Assembly (NCBI GenBank): GCA_900541965.1
Contig: UQLN01000013.1
Span: forward strand, 1 to 64,000
DNA length: 64,000 bases
Direction of reading: 5' to 3'
DNA from: an uncultured Parabacteroides sp.
Lineage (GTDB): Bacteria > Bacteroidota > Bacteroidia > Bacteroidales > Tannerellaceae
The notes under the pieces: model-generated
Told to the model about the DNA's origin: nothing
Database searches by the model: none
Seen by the model: only the letters and a program-made list of their open reading frames with translations
Made by a program: the position numbers and the translations under genes
Shown here: in pieces, positions 15,760-24,531 of the stretch
Layout: each line of letters begins with the position of its first letter
How positions within the stretch are numbered: position 1 is the first letter of the stretch

Positions 15760-17412
15760 TTATCCTCTTACTATTTCTTCTTTTTCTTTATCCCAATACA
15801 TTGTACGTCCTTCCAGATAAGCATGTGTTCCCATATGGGCAGTCATGGCTTCCTGAAACGCAGCATCAATGTTACAGCTCGGTTGTTTACCCTGACGGAT
15901 ACATTCCAGCCATTCACGGATATGCAAGTGAGTCGTATCATAACGCTTACCGCTTACATAGGTATAAAGCAAGCCGCGCTGGGCAAAATACAATTCGGTT
16001 GGAGAAGTGATGGCATCCACTGAACTCTGTCCCGGCACATACGTGTAGAACGGTTCATTCGGTTTGATGATGCCTTTGTCTATCTTTTCCTTATAGATTT
16101 CGGAAGCAGGGTCTGCTTTCAAAGTAATCGTGTTGGACAACTCCATCTGGGCATCATGTCCCATAATCACTTTGCCGCGTGGACGGTTGCTTGCCAGTGT
16201 TGCACTATACAACATGGTCATATCCCGGTCAGGGAATTCGAAAGTGGTTTGTAATACATCTGGTACCGTACGTCCGTCTTTGAAGAAATAAACGCCGCCG
16301 GAAGAAGTAGCCGAGTGGGGGATACCTACACCGAATATCTGGTTGATGGCATCATATTCATGCGTCAGCAAATCGCCGCTCAGACCTGTACTGTAGTCCC
16401 ACCAGCAACGCCAGCGGAAGAAACGTTCCAAGCTGAATTTGTCGCGGGCATCCGGACCGATAAACCGTTGCAGGTTGTTTGATGTCATGTAGTCGGTATA
16501 TTCTTTAATGCGTTCTTCGGGCCCTTCAAACTGTTTCCAGTCGATTGTGTCGGGAGAAGCCCCATCTATCAGCGGATATACCCAGGCTCCGTTCGGGTCG
16601 TTGCGGTTGGTACAAACCTCGATTAACGATACTTTGCCAATCAAACCTTTATCGATAATTTCTTTTGCGCGGATATAACTGTCTGTCTGCCGTCCCTGGT
16701 GGCCCAACTGGAATACTATGCCCGTATCTTTAACCACTTGGCGTACCTGATATGTTTCCGGAACTGTCCATGATAAAGGTTTCTCGACATAGACATGCTT
16801 TCCTGCTTTGGCTGCCTCCATTGCCATGGTGCTGTGCCAGTGGTCGGGGGTTGCAATAATAACGGCATCGATATCGTCTGCCGCCAATAATTCTTTATAG
16901 GTTTTGTAGCGTTTCGGGCGTTTGCCGAATTTACCGTTCGAACCTTCGCGATACATATTGGAGGCTGCCAGTACGGCTGCTTCGCCATATACATCAAAAA
17001 TATCACATACGCCGGTTACTTCGATATTCAGGTCATCCTGTTGGAGGAATTGTTCATAACGTTTGTCTTTACTGTCGTTTTTTGCACCTTCAATCAGGCC
17101 GTCAATCCACGATGGTTCGGCAAAACCGGCAGCACGCATCAACTGTTTGCCACGGATACCGAATCCGATCATTCCGATGCGAATTTTTTTCCCATCCGAT
17201 TGGGCGGGAATCATATAATGCTCCTTATTGAATTTAAAAGAACTGCCTAAGCTTTTCGATTGTTTGTCGTATGTCTGCTTCTTATAGACTCCGTACCCCA
17301 GTGCTCCTAATACCGGAATCGTCGCTAAAGCTTTCAGGGCATTGCGGCGCCCTTCTGATTGTGGTCCTTTATTTTCTTTATCCTTCGGTATATTATTGTT
17401 TTCTGTAGCCAT
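15760..17412 (-). CDS. Gfo/Idh/MocA family oxidoreductase with an N-terminal export-like segment
   Basis: The 550-aa protein carries GRRNALKALATIPVLGALGY near residues 22-41, a twin-arginine-like segment, suggesting export. IRIGMIGFGIRGKQLM is the Rossmann NAD(P)-binding loop; ATPDHWHSTMAMEAAKAGK and YVEKPLSW are the conserved core of the family. The EKP lysine is retained as in true dehydrogenases, which argues against a GH109 NAD-dependent glycosidase. The substrate is probably a sugar or inositol derivative but is not determinable. A DoxX-family gene lies 4 nt upstream, so the two are co-transcribed. Confidence 0.88.
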   Translation of the reverse strand: MATENNNIPKDKENKGPQSEGRRNALKALATIPVLGALGYGVYKKQTYDKQSKSLGSSFKFNKEHYMIPAQSDGKKIRIGMIGFGIRGKQLMRAAGFAEPSWIDGLIEGAKNDSKDKRYEQFLQQDDLNIEVTGVCDIFDVYGEAAVLAASNMYREGSNGKFGKRPKRYKTYKELLAADDIDAVIIATPDHWHSTMAMEAAKAGKHVYVEKPLSWTVPETYQVRQVVKDTGIVFQLGHQGRQTDSYIRAKEIIDKGLIGKVSLIEVCTNRNDPNGAWVYPLIDGASPDTIDWKQFEGPEERIKEYTDYMTSNNLQRFIGPDARDKFSLERFFRWRCWWDYSTGLSGDLLTHEYDAINQIFGVGIPHSATSSGGVYFFKDGRTVPDVLQTTFEFPDRDMTMLYSATLASNRPRGKVIMGHDAQMELSNTITLKADPASEIYKEKIDKGIIKPNEPFYTYVPGQSSVDAITSPTELYFAQRGLLYTYVSGKRYDTTHLHIREWLECIRQGKQPSCNIDAAFQEAMTAHMGTHAYLEGRTMYWDKEKEEIVRG

Positions 17413-17416
17413 GATA

Positions 17417-17923
17417 TTACATTAATTTGAGTTTAGACAATAGGGGTATCGCTTTTTTCAGATAGCGGTCCAGCCCGATAATGTGGGAAGTGGGGAAAGC
17501 CAGCAGTACTGCCAATGCCGCCATTTCTACCAGGTTTTTGTCTATCCATAAATAAGAGCCTTCAAACGGCATCATATATTGTGCTCCGATAAATGAAGGA
17601 TGGGAGAGGTAATAAAACGCAAGCAATATCATAGCCCCAATAGAAGAGAGTTTGCTGAAAGCACCTGTAATCAGTCCGAGACCGATTAGCAATAAAGCCC
17701 ATTCATTCAGTGTGTTTACCATGTTCATCATCGCCGGGTCGCTGGCCAGTCCGGCAAAAAAATCAGACATAAAGCCTTTAGAATCGAGAAGGTAAGGAAG
17801 CGAGGTCCATTTCGGATTCAGGATTTTCACCAATCCTTCGTAAGCAAAATGCCAGCCAATGAATAACCGCAGTATAACCATTGCAGTCAACTGCATAGCA
17901 GAGTAAGAATCTTTTTGTGTCAT
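17417..17923 (-). CDS. DoxX family membrane protein
   Basis: The 168-aa protein has four hydrophobic segments with family motifs ILRLFIGWHFAYEGLVKI at the start and LNEWALLLIGLGLITGAFSK in the middle. DoxX-type proteins are small inner-membrane proteins associated with quinone or redox partners, but function is poorly defined. Its placement 4 nt before an exported-looking Gfo/Idh/MocA enzyme suggests it could serve as a membrane redox partner for it; this is inference. It has its own promoter element at 17959-17966. Confidence 0.88.
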   Translation of the reverse strand: MTQKDSYSAMQLTAMVILRLFIGWHFAYEGLVKILNPKWTSLPYLLDSKGFMSDFFAGLASDPAMMNMVNTLNEWALLLIGLGLITGAFSKLSSIGAMILLAFYYLSHPSFIGAQYMMPFEGSYLWIDKNLVEMAALAVLLAFPTSHIIGLDRYLKKAIPLLSKLKLM

Positions 17924-17958
17924 TTCATATTATTTGTTTCATATTTTAAGATATGCAA

Positions 17959-17966
17959 CAAATATA
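17959..17966 (-). promoter_or_regulatory. -7 promoter element of the DoxX/oxidoreductase operon
   Basis: The minus strand reads TATATTTG (TAnnTTTG), 36 nt before the DoxX start. Confidence 0.6.
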
Positions 17967-18073
17967 ATATAAAAATGCAAGATGGAGAAAAAAGAAACAA
18001 TCAGTTTGAAAAACAGAGAGTTTAGGATATATGGCAAAAACGGAATGAAGCCAACGGAAATCGCGTGATCTTA

Positions 18074-19960
18074 TTAATCGGAATTGCATAATGATGTGAC
18101 CCATGCATTCATCATATTAATAACCTCCAGTGAAGATGGAACCTCCTGCCTGGTCTGCAAGGCGTCAGGACGAAGATCAACTTGCACATATCCCCATCCA
18201 TTCTCGTCTTCTTGCAGATAACCCTGTTTAATGTACTCTTCCAAACAACTATCTGTACATTCACCGTAAAAATCGTATTGTAGTTCATCCTCAAAAGTCT
18301 TTTTCTTTGCTATGAATGAACTTTGACCTATCCAGATAAAATCTTTCAAATCAACTTCGCTAAAGTTAAATCCTCCCCGGTCGAGTACGGCAACTTCGGC
18401 CAGGCGTCCTTCGGAAAGCATTTGATAGATACGCACACAGCATAATCCTTCATACGGATCTTCATCGACAACAAGGAAAAGACCGGATTTTCCACAGAAC
18501 AAAGGAATATCTCTGCTGCGATATTCGTAAACTTCTCCCGTAGTATGGCTCATCGCGAAATAGCCCCAACTTTCGTAGCCCGAATAATGAAAGAAATGCA
18601 GACCGAAGTCAGGTTGATAACCATCATAATACCATTCTTTAAATCCGTCTTCATCTTCCTTCATTTGAGAATTCAATAATGAGAGCTCCCCTCTTTCCCA
18701 ATGTATGGACAATTTGTCTTTACTATTTGTATAATGATTTTTACCGGAATCAAGTCGTTTGTTGCAACTGTCCGCTTTTAGATTTATGTATTCCGCAAAT
18801 TCAATCTTCTTAACGTCCGCCCCTCTACTGTTATAGATGCGCAAAGGTATCATGTGCCCGCTATGATAGTCGTACATACTCTTTTCTATCAGATTGCCTT
18901 CTTCCGAATAACTTTCAGTCATGACACCCGGCGCTCCTTTCTCCGAGTATGGATAACTCTCGAAACGAAGCAGCCGCCCATCGGAGTAATTCTTTATTTC
19001 CAGTCGCTTCTGAGAGCCGATAGTCGCTATATCACGTTTTACAGAATCATATCTGCCGCCTGTGTAGTATATCGGTTCGTCGGAATTTTCTTCAAAATAC
19101 TTCCGCTCAAAGAGATATTTTTTCTTGCCGTTCTCCAAAGCATAAGATTCTTCAATGTAGTAGGAAGGGAGACCTTCTGATGCCTGATATTTATACTCGT
19201 AACGGTCAGGAGCTTCATTGGAATAATAATCATTTCTTGTAGAATACCAGTATTCCTTTGGATATACTTCCTTACCATCAATATAATGGTTAACCAGTAG
19301 CAGATGTCCGTTCGGATACCATTTCATCTCTTCCCCGTGGAGTTCCCCGTCTTTATAATGTTCGAACCAATCAGGCTTTCCATCAAAGTTCCACCGTTGG
19401 CGTACCCCATCGAGCTTGCCCCGCGTGACCTGGTAAAAAATATAGGGCTGTCCGTTGGTATGATAAGATTGATAAACTTCACGAATACTGTCGAGGGTGA
19501 TCTTACGGCTTGTCAGGCAATGGTAAAAATGGCTGTAATGGTTCACTGTATCATTTTTAATCCCGTCTTTGTAAACAGCTACCGAATAACAGGGTTCGGA
19601 TACGAAAGCATCGGTTGGCAGGAAATACAAGTGGCTATAAGCACCGTTCATCAATGTATCTTCGTAGAAACAGCGTTCCACCCCGTCAACTTGTTTCCTA
19701 CAAATACTATCGGGTATATAGTTTTTTAAAGAAGATGCTTCCGGTTCTTTTTGCAATACAGCGGAAAGCGTATCGGGAGTAATCCAATCGCTCCCTTTGT
19801 AATAGTCAATAAAAAAAGGTTCCGAAGTAACAGACGAAAGTCTGTCCGGAATCTTTTCTTGTGTCTCTTGTTTTACGGGAGAAGGCTGCGAAACTCCTCC
19901 GCTTTTTCCGCCACACGATGAAAACAGTAATGCAGAACCATATATCAAAGCCTTTTTCAT
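18074..19960 (-). CDS. lipoprotein with YwqK/MORN-type repeats
   Basis: The 628-aa lipoprotein starts MKKALIYGSALLFSSC. The mid-region has repeats of the YwqK/MORN_2 type: REVYQSYHTNGQPYIFYQ, QRWNFDGKPDWFEHYKDGEL, GEEMKWYPNGHLLLVNHY, and more degenerate copies to about residue 390. A distinct C-terminal half (from about residue 400) is rich in aromatic and acidic residues and not recognised. Such repeats are often seen in surface-exposed or toxin-antitoxin-linked proteins, but no effector domain is evident. It is monocistronic, with a -7 element 31 nt upstream. Confidence 0.8.
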   Translation of the reverse strand: MKKALIYGSALLFSSCGGKSGGVSQPSPVKQETQEKIPDRLSSVTSEPFFIDYYKGSDWITPDTLSAVLQKEPEASSLKNYIPDSICRKQVDGVERCFYEDTLMNGAYSHLYFLPTDAFVSEPCYSVAVYKDGIKNDTVNHYSHFYHCLTSRKITLDSIREVYQSYHTNGQPYIFYQVTRGKLDGVRQRWNFDGKPDWFEHYKDGELHGEEMKWYPNGHLLLVNHYIDGKEVYPKEYWYSTRNDYYSNEAPDRYEYKYQASEGLPSYYIEESYALENGKKKYLFERKYFEENSDEPIYYTGGRYDSVKRDIATIGSQKRLEIKNYSDGRLLRFESYPYSEKGAPGVMTESYSEEGNLIEKSMYDYHSGHMIPLRIYNSRGADVKKIEFAEYINLKADSCNKRLDSGKNHYTNSKDKLSIHWERGELSLLNSQMKEDEDGFKEWYYDGYQPDFGLHFFHYSGYESWGYFAMSHTTGEVYEYRSRDIPLFCGKSGLFLVVDEDPYEGLCCVRIYQMLSEGRLAEVAVLDRGGFNFSEVDLKDFIWIGQSSFIAKKKTFEDELQYDFYGECTDSCLEEYIKQGYLQEDENGWGYVQVDLRPDALQTRQEVPSSLEVINMMNAWVTSLCNSD

Positions 19961-19990
19961 TTTGGCATTTTTTATTAGTTGTAGATGCTA

Positions 19991-19998
19991 CAAATATA
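19991..19998 (-). promoter_or_regulatory. -7 promoter element of the YwqK-repeat lipoprotein gene
   Basis: The minus strand reads TATATTTG (TAnnTTTG), 31 nt before the ATG. Confidence 0.6.
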
Positions 19999-20085
19999 GG
20001 CGATTTTTAGATCGTTTTATACATATTAGTTAAAACAAAGCCTGTGCTCGACAGCTCGGGCGTATATATGCGGAAAAGATTGTTT

Positions 20086-21363
20086 TTATTTCTTTTTCGG
20101 TATATGCAGTATTAAGCGTATGGATTGGTCGTAGGTAAAATAACTCCATATCCATTCAATCAGGATTACTAATTTATTTTTAATGCCCAATATGGAACGC
20201 AGGTGTATGAACAACCAGATTAGCCAGGCAAAGAATCCTTGGAATTTAATGTTTTTAATATCTGCAACAGCTTTGTTTCTTCCAACTGTGGCAAGTGTAC
20301 CAAGGTCTTTATAATGGAACGGTTTGAGCGGCAGCCCGTTTTCTATGTTTATAAGATTGTCGGCTAATAAATTCCCTTGTTGGATGGCAACTTGGGCAAC
20401 TTGTGGATGCCCGTTCGGAAAATCAGGTTCTGTTTGCAGGCAAACATCTCCGATAGCGAATATATTTTGACTTTCAGGTAACTGGTTAAATTCATTTACC
20501 AGAATTCTTCCTCCCCGTCCGGTCATCTCTTTTCCTATCTGCTCAAAATGCGTGGCGGTTACGCCGCTTACCCAGATAAGCGTTTGGCTTTCGATAGCAG
20601 AACCGTCATCCAGTAATACTTTTCCTTCCTGATAGTCGGTTACCTTTTTATTGAGCATAATTGTGACACCCATTTCTTCAAGAAACTTTTCAGCATGTTC
20701 GGACGCTTCTTTCGACATGACGGATAAAAGCCGGGGGGAACCTTCTATGAGGTAAATATTCATCGAAGATTGCTTCAAGTCCGGATAATCTTTTGGTAGG
20801 ACAAACCGTTTCATTTCCGACAGTACTCCGGATATTTCAACGCCGGTAGCACCACCTCCTACAATAACGATATTCATCAGAGCCTGCCTTTTTGCCGGGT
20901 CGGTGGTAACCGTAGCCTTCTCTAAATTACACAGGATAGCATTACGTAAAACCAATGCTTCCTCGATTGTTTTCATAGGTAACGCATGTTTTTGTATGTT
21001 TTCGTTACCAAAGAAATTAGTAGTGGTTCCGGTAGCGAGAACCAGGTAATCATATTTCAAATCTCCGATAGAAGTCTGGATTATGTTTTGCTCTTTAACC
21101 ACAGCCTTTACTTCTGCCAGCCTGAAATAAACGTCTTTTCTTTTCTGGAATATTTTGCGGAAGGGGAAAGATATGGAACCTGACTCTAATCCGGAAGATG
21201 CAACCTGATAAAGCAGGGGAGGGAATTGGTGGTAATTGTTCTTATCGATTAATACAACCTGGAAATTCCGGTTTTTGAGTCTGTTGGCTAATTTTAATCC
21301 CCCGAAGCCTCCGCCTACAATAACGACTCTCTTTTTGCCTGTACCGGCTATGTTGAAACTCAT
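20086..21363 (-). CDS. type II NADH:quinone oxidoreductase (NDH-2)
   Basis: The 425-aa flavoprotein would move electrons from NADH to menaquinone at the inner face of the membrane without pumping ions. KRVVIVGGGFGGLKLANRL at the N-terminus binds FAD, NIVIVGGGATGVEISGVL binds NADH, and NIFAIGDV is the conserved FAD-contact motif. The C-terminal amphipathic/hydrophobic part (AWLIWLFIHLRSILGI, then WIWSYFTYD) would hold it to the membrane. Length fits NDH-2. It is a single-gene unit; no good TAnnTTTG element is seen upstream. Confidence 0.92.
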   Translation of the reverse strand: MSFNIAGTGKKRVVIVGGGFGGLKLANRLKNRNFQVVLIDKNNYHQFPPLLYQVASSGLESGSISFPFRKIFQKRKDVYFRLAEVKAVVKEQNIIQTSIGDLKYDYLVLATGTTTNFFGNENIQKHALPMKTIEEALVLRNAILCNLEKATVTTDPAKRQALMNIVIVGGGATGVEISGVLSEMKRFVLPKDYPDLKQSSMNIYLIEGSPRLLSVMSKEASEHAEKFLEEMGVTIMLNKKVTDYQEGKVLLDDGSAIESQTLIWVSGVTATHFEQIGKEMTGRGGRILVNEFNQLPESQNIFAIGDVCLQTEPDFPNGHPQVAQVAIQQGNLLADNLINIENGLPLKPFHYKDLGTLATVGRNKAVADIKNIKFQGFFAWLIWLFIHLRSILGIKNKLVILIEWIWSYFTYDQSIRLILHIPKKK

Positions 21364-21504
21364 ATTGTTTGTTTTAATTGTTCTATGTATATATGAAACA
21401 ATTGACGGAAAAATAAGTTTGTATCCAATCGAAAGTGAAGGGCAAAAACAATGAGTCCGGATGAAGGATGTTTACTGTACCGGATGACGGCTTCCTCTAA
21501 AAAC

Positions 21505-21547
21505 ATATAAAAAGGGCTGTCTCCACTTCAAATTGGAGACAGCCCTT
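21505..21547 (-). terminator. intrinsic terminator of argF'
   Basis: A perfect 14-bp GC-rich stem (AAGGGCTGTCTCCA at 21512-21525 with its complement at 21534-21547) and an 8-nt loop lie 27 nt after the argF' stop. On the minus strand a TTT-rich tail follows. Confidence 0.9.
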
Positions 21548-21573
21548 GTGGTAGTTTTTTGAAAATATCCGGA

Positions 21574-22527
21574 TTATAATCCTTGTAATATCATTTTGAG
21601 CACGGTCTGTGCCGAAATTTCCCGGTTTGCAGCTTCGGGAATTACAATGCTTTGGGGACTTTCGATTACATCGTCGGTCACAATCATGTTGCGGCGTACC
21701 GGCAGACAGTGCATGAAATAAGCATTATTAGTCAGTGCCATTTTCTCCGCATCGACAGTCCAGCTACGGTCTGTACTGATTACTTTGCCGTAATTGGGGT
21801 CTGCATATGCCGACCAGTTCTTAGCATAGATAAAGTCAGCCCCTTCGAATGCCTTTTTCTGGTCGTATTCAACACGGGCATTGCCTACGAATTTAGGGTC
21901 AAGTTCATATCCTTCCGGATGCGTGATGACAAACTCATAGTCGGTAGCATTCATCCATTCGGCAAAACTGTTGGGAACAGCCTGCGGCAGGGATTTAGGA
22001 TGCGGAGCCCAGGTCATTACCACTTTCGGACGGGCTGTTTTCTTATATTCTTCAATCGTAATAAGGTCGGCGAAACTTTGTAGCGGGTGCCGTGTAGCTG
22101 CCTCCATACTGAATACCGGACGTCCGGAATATTGAATGAACTGATTCAGTATTTTTTCGTTATAATCGTCTTCCTTGTTTTCGAAACGGGCGAAAGAACG
22201 TACACCGATAACGTCGCAATAGCATCCCATTACAGGAACGGCTTCCAGAAGATGTTCCGGTTTGTCTCCATCCATGATGACGCCGCGTTCGCTTTCCAGT
22301 TTCCAGGCTCCCTGATTTACATCCAGCACCATCGTATTCATACCCAGGTTCATGGCAGCCTTTTGTGTGCTGAGGCGGGTACGGAGGCTGGAATTGAAGA
22401 AAATCATCAACAAGGTTTTATTCTTGCCCAGCTCTGTAAACTGAAAGCGGTCTTTCTTAATCTCGAATGCTTCGTTAAGCGCTTGTTTCAAGTCGCCTAA
22501 ATCCTGTACGCAAGTGAAGTTTCTCAT
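21574..22527 (-). CDS. argF': N-succinylornithine carbamoyltransferase (arginine synthesis)
   Basis: The 317-aa cytosolic enzyme carbamoylates an acylated ornithine in the Bacteroidetes variant of arginine synthesis. FFNSSLRTRLSTQKAAMNLG is the carbamoyl-phosphate loop of the transcarbamylase family; HCLPVRRNM is the second signature. Counting from the start Met, residue 90 is Pro within MDGDKPEHLLEA. In this family a Pro at position 90 marks the succinylornithine enzyme of Bacteroides fragilis, whereas the acetylornithine enzyme of Xanthomonas has Glu at the equivalent place. It is a single-gene unit with its own promoter and terminator. Confidence 0.95.
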   Translation of the reverse strand: MRNFTCVQDLGDLKQALNEAFEIKKDRFQFTELGKNKTLLMIFFNSSLRTRLSTQKAAMNLGMNTMVLDVNQGAWKLESERGVIMDGDKPEHLLEAVPVMGCYCDVIGVRSFARFENKEDDYNEKILNQFIQYSGRPVFSMEAATRHPLQSFADLITIEEYKKTARPKVVMTWAPHPKSLPQAVPNSFAEWMNATDYEFVITHPEGYELDPKFVGNARVEYDQKKAFEGADFIYAKNWSAYADPNYGKVISTDRSWTVDAEKMALTNNAYFMHCLPVRRNMIVTDDVIESPQSIVIPEAANREISAQTVLKMILQGL

Positions 22528-22552
22528 CCTATAGTGCTTTTTTAATGAAGTG

Positions 22553-22560
22553 CAAATGTA
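22553..22560 (-). promoter_or_regulatory. -7 promoter element of argF'
   Basis: The minus strand reads TACATTTG (TAnnTTTG), 26 nt before the ATG. I see no ARG-box-like palindrome next to it. Confidence 0.6.
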
Positions 22561-22645
22561 ATTATTTTTACCGTAAATATTCCATTACGTATTTTAAAGT
22601 GTGATAACTACATATAGACATATTATTACAGTGCCGATACTGTTT

Positions 22646-24475
22646 TTAGAAGACAATATCAACCTCAAGGCTTTCCACCCATTCGACCGGAAGTCCTGCC
22701 ACCTTGTTGCAGGTAACGGAAAATTTGAGGGGTAAAATCATGCTTAAAGGAATACGTAACCAACCCGGCATATTGAAATTATGCAGCCCGATAAGCGAAC
22801 CGATTTGTATGCCTAACGAGGGGGCTACAAGGAAACGGCTTTTGTTGTCCCTGCGGTCCAACCCCATTTCCATGTATGAATAGAGACCGAGAAAACGCTT
22901 CGGGGCAACAAATATATCCATGCTATAATTTACCCCGCCTTTTATATGCCAGTTGTCGGTTGTATAGGAATCCGGGGTTGTAAACATATAATATCCGGAG
23001 ATAGTAGGGGAAATCCAATGGGCAATGTCGCCGGCTTTCATGTTCATCCCTGTTCCGTTGCCAAATTTATGCCAGTTGAACATACTCAGATTCAGACGCG
23101 CTCCGACGGCAACTTCTTCATCACTGGTGAGGACATCACTTAGTAGAATAGAAAATGAATTGGCTACGCGGGAGCGGATAAAATTGCGGGTAAACGGTTT
23201 TTGGACAATGAGCTGTAACTCATCTTGCCGGGCTGCAACATCTTCGGAAAGCGGCAGTTCGTCCAATTGGGTGCCGAAAGGCATAGGGAATTCTTTTATA
23301 ACAGGAAAATGGCTGTATACGAAATCGGGAAGTTCTTCTTTTTGCTCCGGCAAATCGTTGATAATATCATCTTCATCCCCCAGCGATGCCTTGTGGTAGG
23401 CTTGCCATATTTCGGTGATGGACTGGCAGGTTGCTTTAACCACCTGGTAAAAGACTTGGGTTTCACGTTCATAGCTATCCCCCTTGTCTAAGGTATAGGG
23501 GCCTGTCTTTGTTACCCGGATATTGCGGTAATCATCAGCCGCTTTATATTCCTGCATGTTTTGATTGAGTCGTTTATCACCGAAAGACTTCCAGACCTCT
23601 CCTTTCATATTCGCTGTTTCCACAGGTATCGTATTGTAGAAGTCGTGTAATGCCTTGTTATTCATTATTGCAGATGCACTGAATCCACGTTGCACCATTT
23701 GATGCCCGGATGCAAATGAATCTTGCAGGAAGTGTTCGGCGAAAGCTTCATAGAGGCTTGCATAAAACATCAGGTTATCCGATGCTTCCTTATTTCCGTT
23801 CCGTAATTCTTTCCCTGCTTCCTGAGCCAGATAAACGGCAAAAATATGAATACAGAAATATTTGCTCATGGAAGGCAGTTTATTTAGTTTAGAGAAGACG
23901 GCATTCACTTCGGAAGGCTGTTTCAGGCGCCGGATCAGTTCAATGTCTATCATCTCCAAATGTTCTTTAAGGCCTTTCCCGTATGCATAAAAATGGGAAA
24001 GGTCTTTAATGGCCAACAGGCCATAGGCGAGATTTATATCTAATAGTTCTTTGCTGGAAGCCCCAGTCAGGAATTCATTCATTGCTTTGGTTTCAAGAGC
24101 GAGCGTCCGGTTTGTTTTTGAGAAATGCGTCTGTAATCCTGTTTCCAGTAATAGCGGATTTTCCACATGGTCGCCGGCCAGGCCGCACAGCGTTCCGTAA
24201 GTGACGATATTGGGGAGTTGGGTCAGTTCCTTCATCACATATGCGTTGGAACCTTCCATATGTGCCATGTTGAGGATGGAAAGCATGGCACTGTCTGCTG
24301 TTGCGGCATCCGGATAGATGCCGTTTCGTACTAAATATTCAGGCATCAGCGACATGGCACGGTCTCCTATTTTACGGTGTTCTGCATAGTCCCAGGCTAA
24401 AGTGTATAAAGAGATGGCCACACTTCCGAGCAATAAGGAGCCACGACGTAAATACGTTTGAATAGAGGGCTTCAT
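22646..24475 (-). CDS. secreted S1/P1-nuclease or zinc phospholipase C-like protein with C-terminal barrel-like region
   Basis: The 609-aa product has a signal peptide whose likely cut (YTLA/W) exposes Trp28 as the mature N-terminus. In the P1 nuclease/phospholipase C superfamily Trp1 and His6 bind zinc, and here WDYAEH gives both. Later GDHVEN (Asp102, His103), DLSHFY (Asp158, His161) and HFLQDSFASGH (His248, Asp252, His258) keep the family spacing HxxxDxxxxxH. The next expected pair appears as His277 with Asn281 in place of Asp. The last ~200 residues are beta-rich and end in a terminal Phe, suggesting an outer-membrane barrel. The start is 24475 because a promoter covers the upstream TTG. 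Substrate unknown. Confidence 0.72.
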   Translation of the reverse strand: MKPSIQTYLRRGSLLLGSVAISLYTLAWDYAEHRKIGDRAMSLMPEYLVRNGIYPDAATADSAMLSILNMAHMEGSNAYVMKELTQLPNIVTYGTLCGLAGDHVENPLLLETGLQTHFSKTNRTLALETKAMNEFLTGASSKELLDINLAYGLLAIKDLSHFYAYGKGLKEHLEMIDIELIRRLKQPSEVNAVFSKLNKLPSMSKYFCIHIFAVYLAQEAGKELRNGNKEASDNLMFYASLYEAFAEHFLQDSFASGHQMVQRGFSASAIMNNKALHDFYNTIPVETANMKGEVWKSFGDKRLNQNMQEYKAADDYRNIRVTKTGPYTLDKGDSYERETQVFYQVVKATCQSITEIWQAYHKASLGDEDDIINDLPEQKEELPDFVYSHFPVIKEFPMPFGTQLDELPLSEDVAARQDELQLIVQKPFTRNFIRSRVANSFSILLSDVLTSDEEVAVGARLNLSMFNWHKFGNGTGMNMKAGDIAHWISPTISGYYMFTTPDSYTTDNWHIKGGVNYSMDIFVAPKRFLGLYSYMEMGLDRRDNKSRFLVAPSLGIQIGSLIGLHNFNMPGWLRIPLSMILPLKFSVTCNKVAGLPVEWVESLEVDIVF

Positions 24476-24517
24476 GTTGTAGAGTTTATTAGTTGTAAAA
24501 TTCGTTATTGTAGAGAG

Positions 24518-24525
24518 CAAAGATA
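24518..24525 (-). promoter_or_regulatory. -7 promoter element that decides the start of the nuclease/PLC-like gene
   Basis: The minus strand reads TATCTTTG (TAnnTTTG) just after the proA stop. It overlaps a TTG codon at 24520 that extends the frame upstream, so translation must begin at the ATG at 24475. Confidence 0.65.
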
Positions 24526-24531
24526 AAATTT

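Noticed and set aside
15760..17412. GH109 NAD-dependent alpha-N-acetylgalactosaminidase
   Set aside because: The protein is exported-looking and of the same superfamily, but it keeps the EKP lysine of ordinary Gfo/Idh/MocA dehydrogenases.
24476..24520. Longer N-terminus of the nuclease/PLC-like protein from a TTG at 24520
   Set aside because: A TAnnTTTG promoter element covers this codon, and the extension would spoil the signal peptide.
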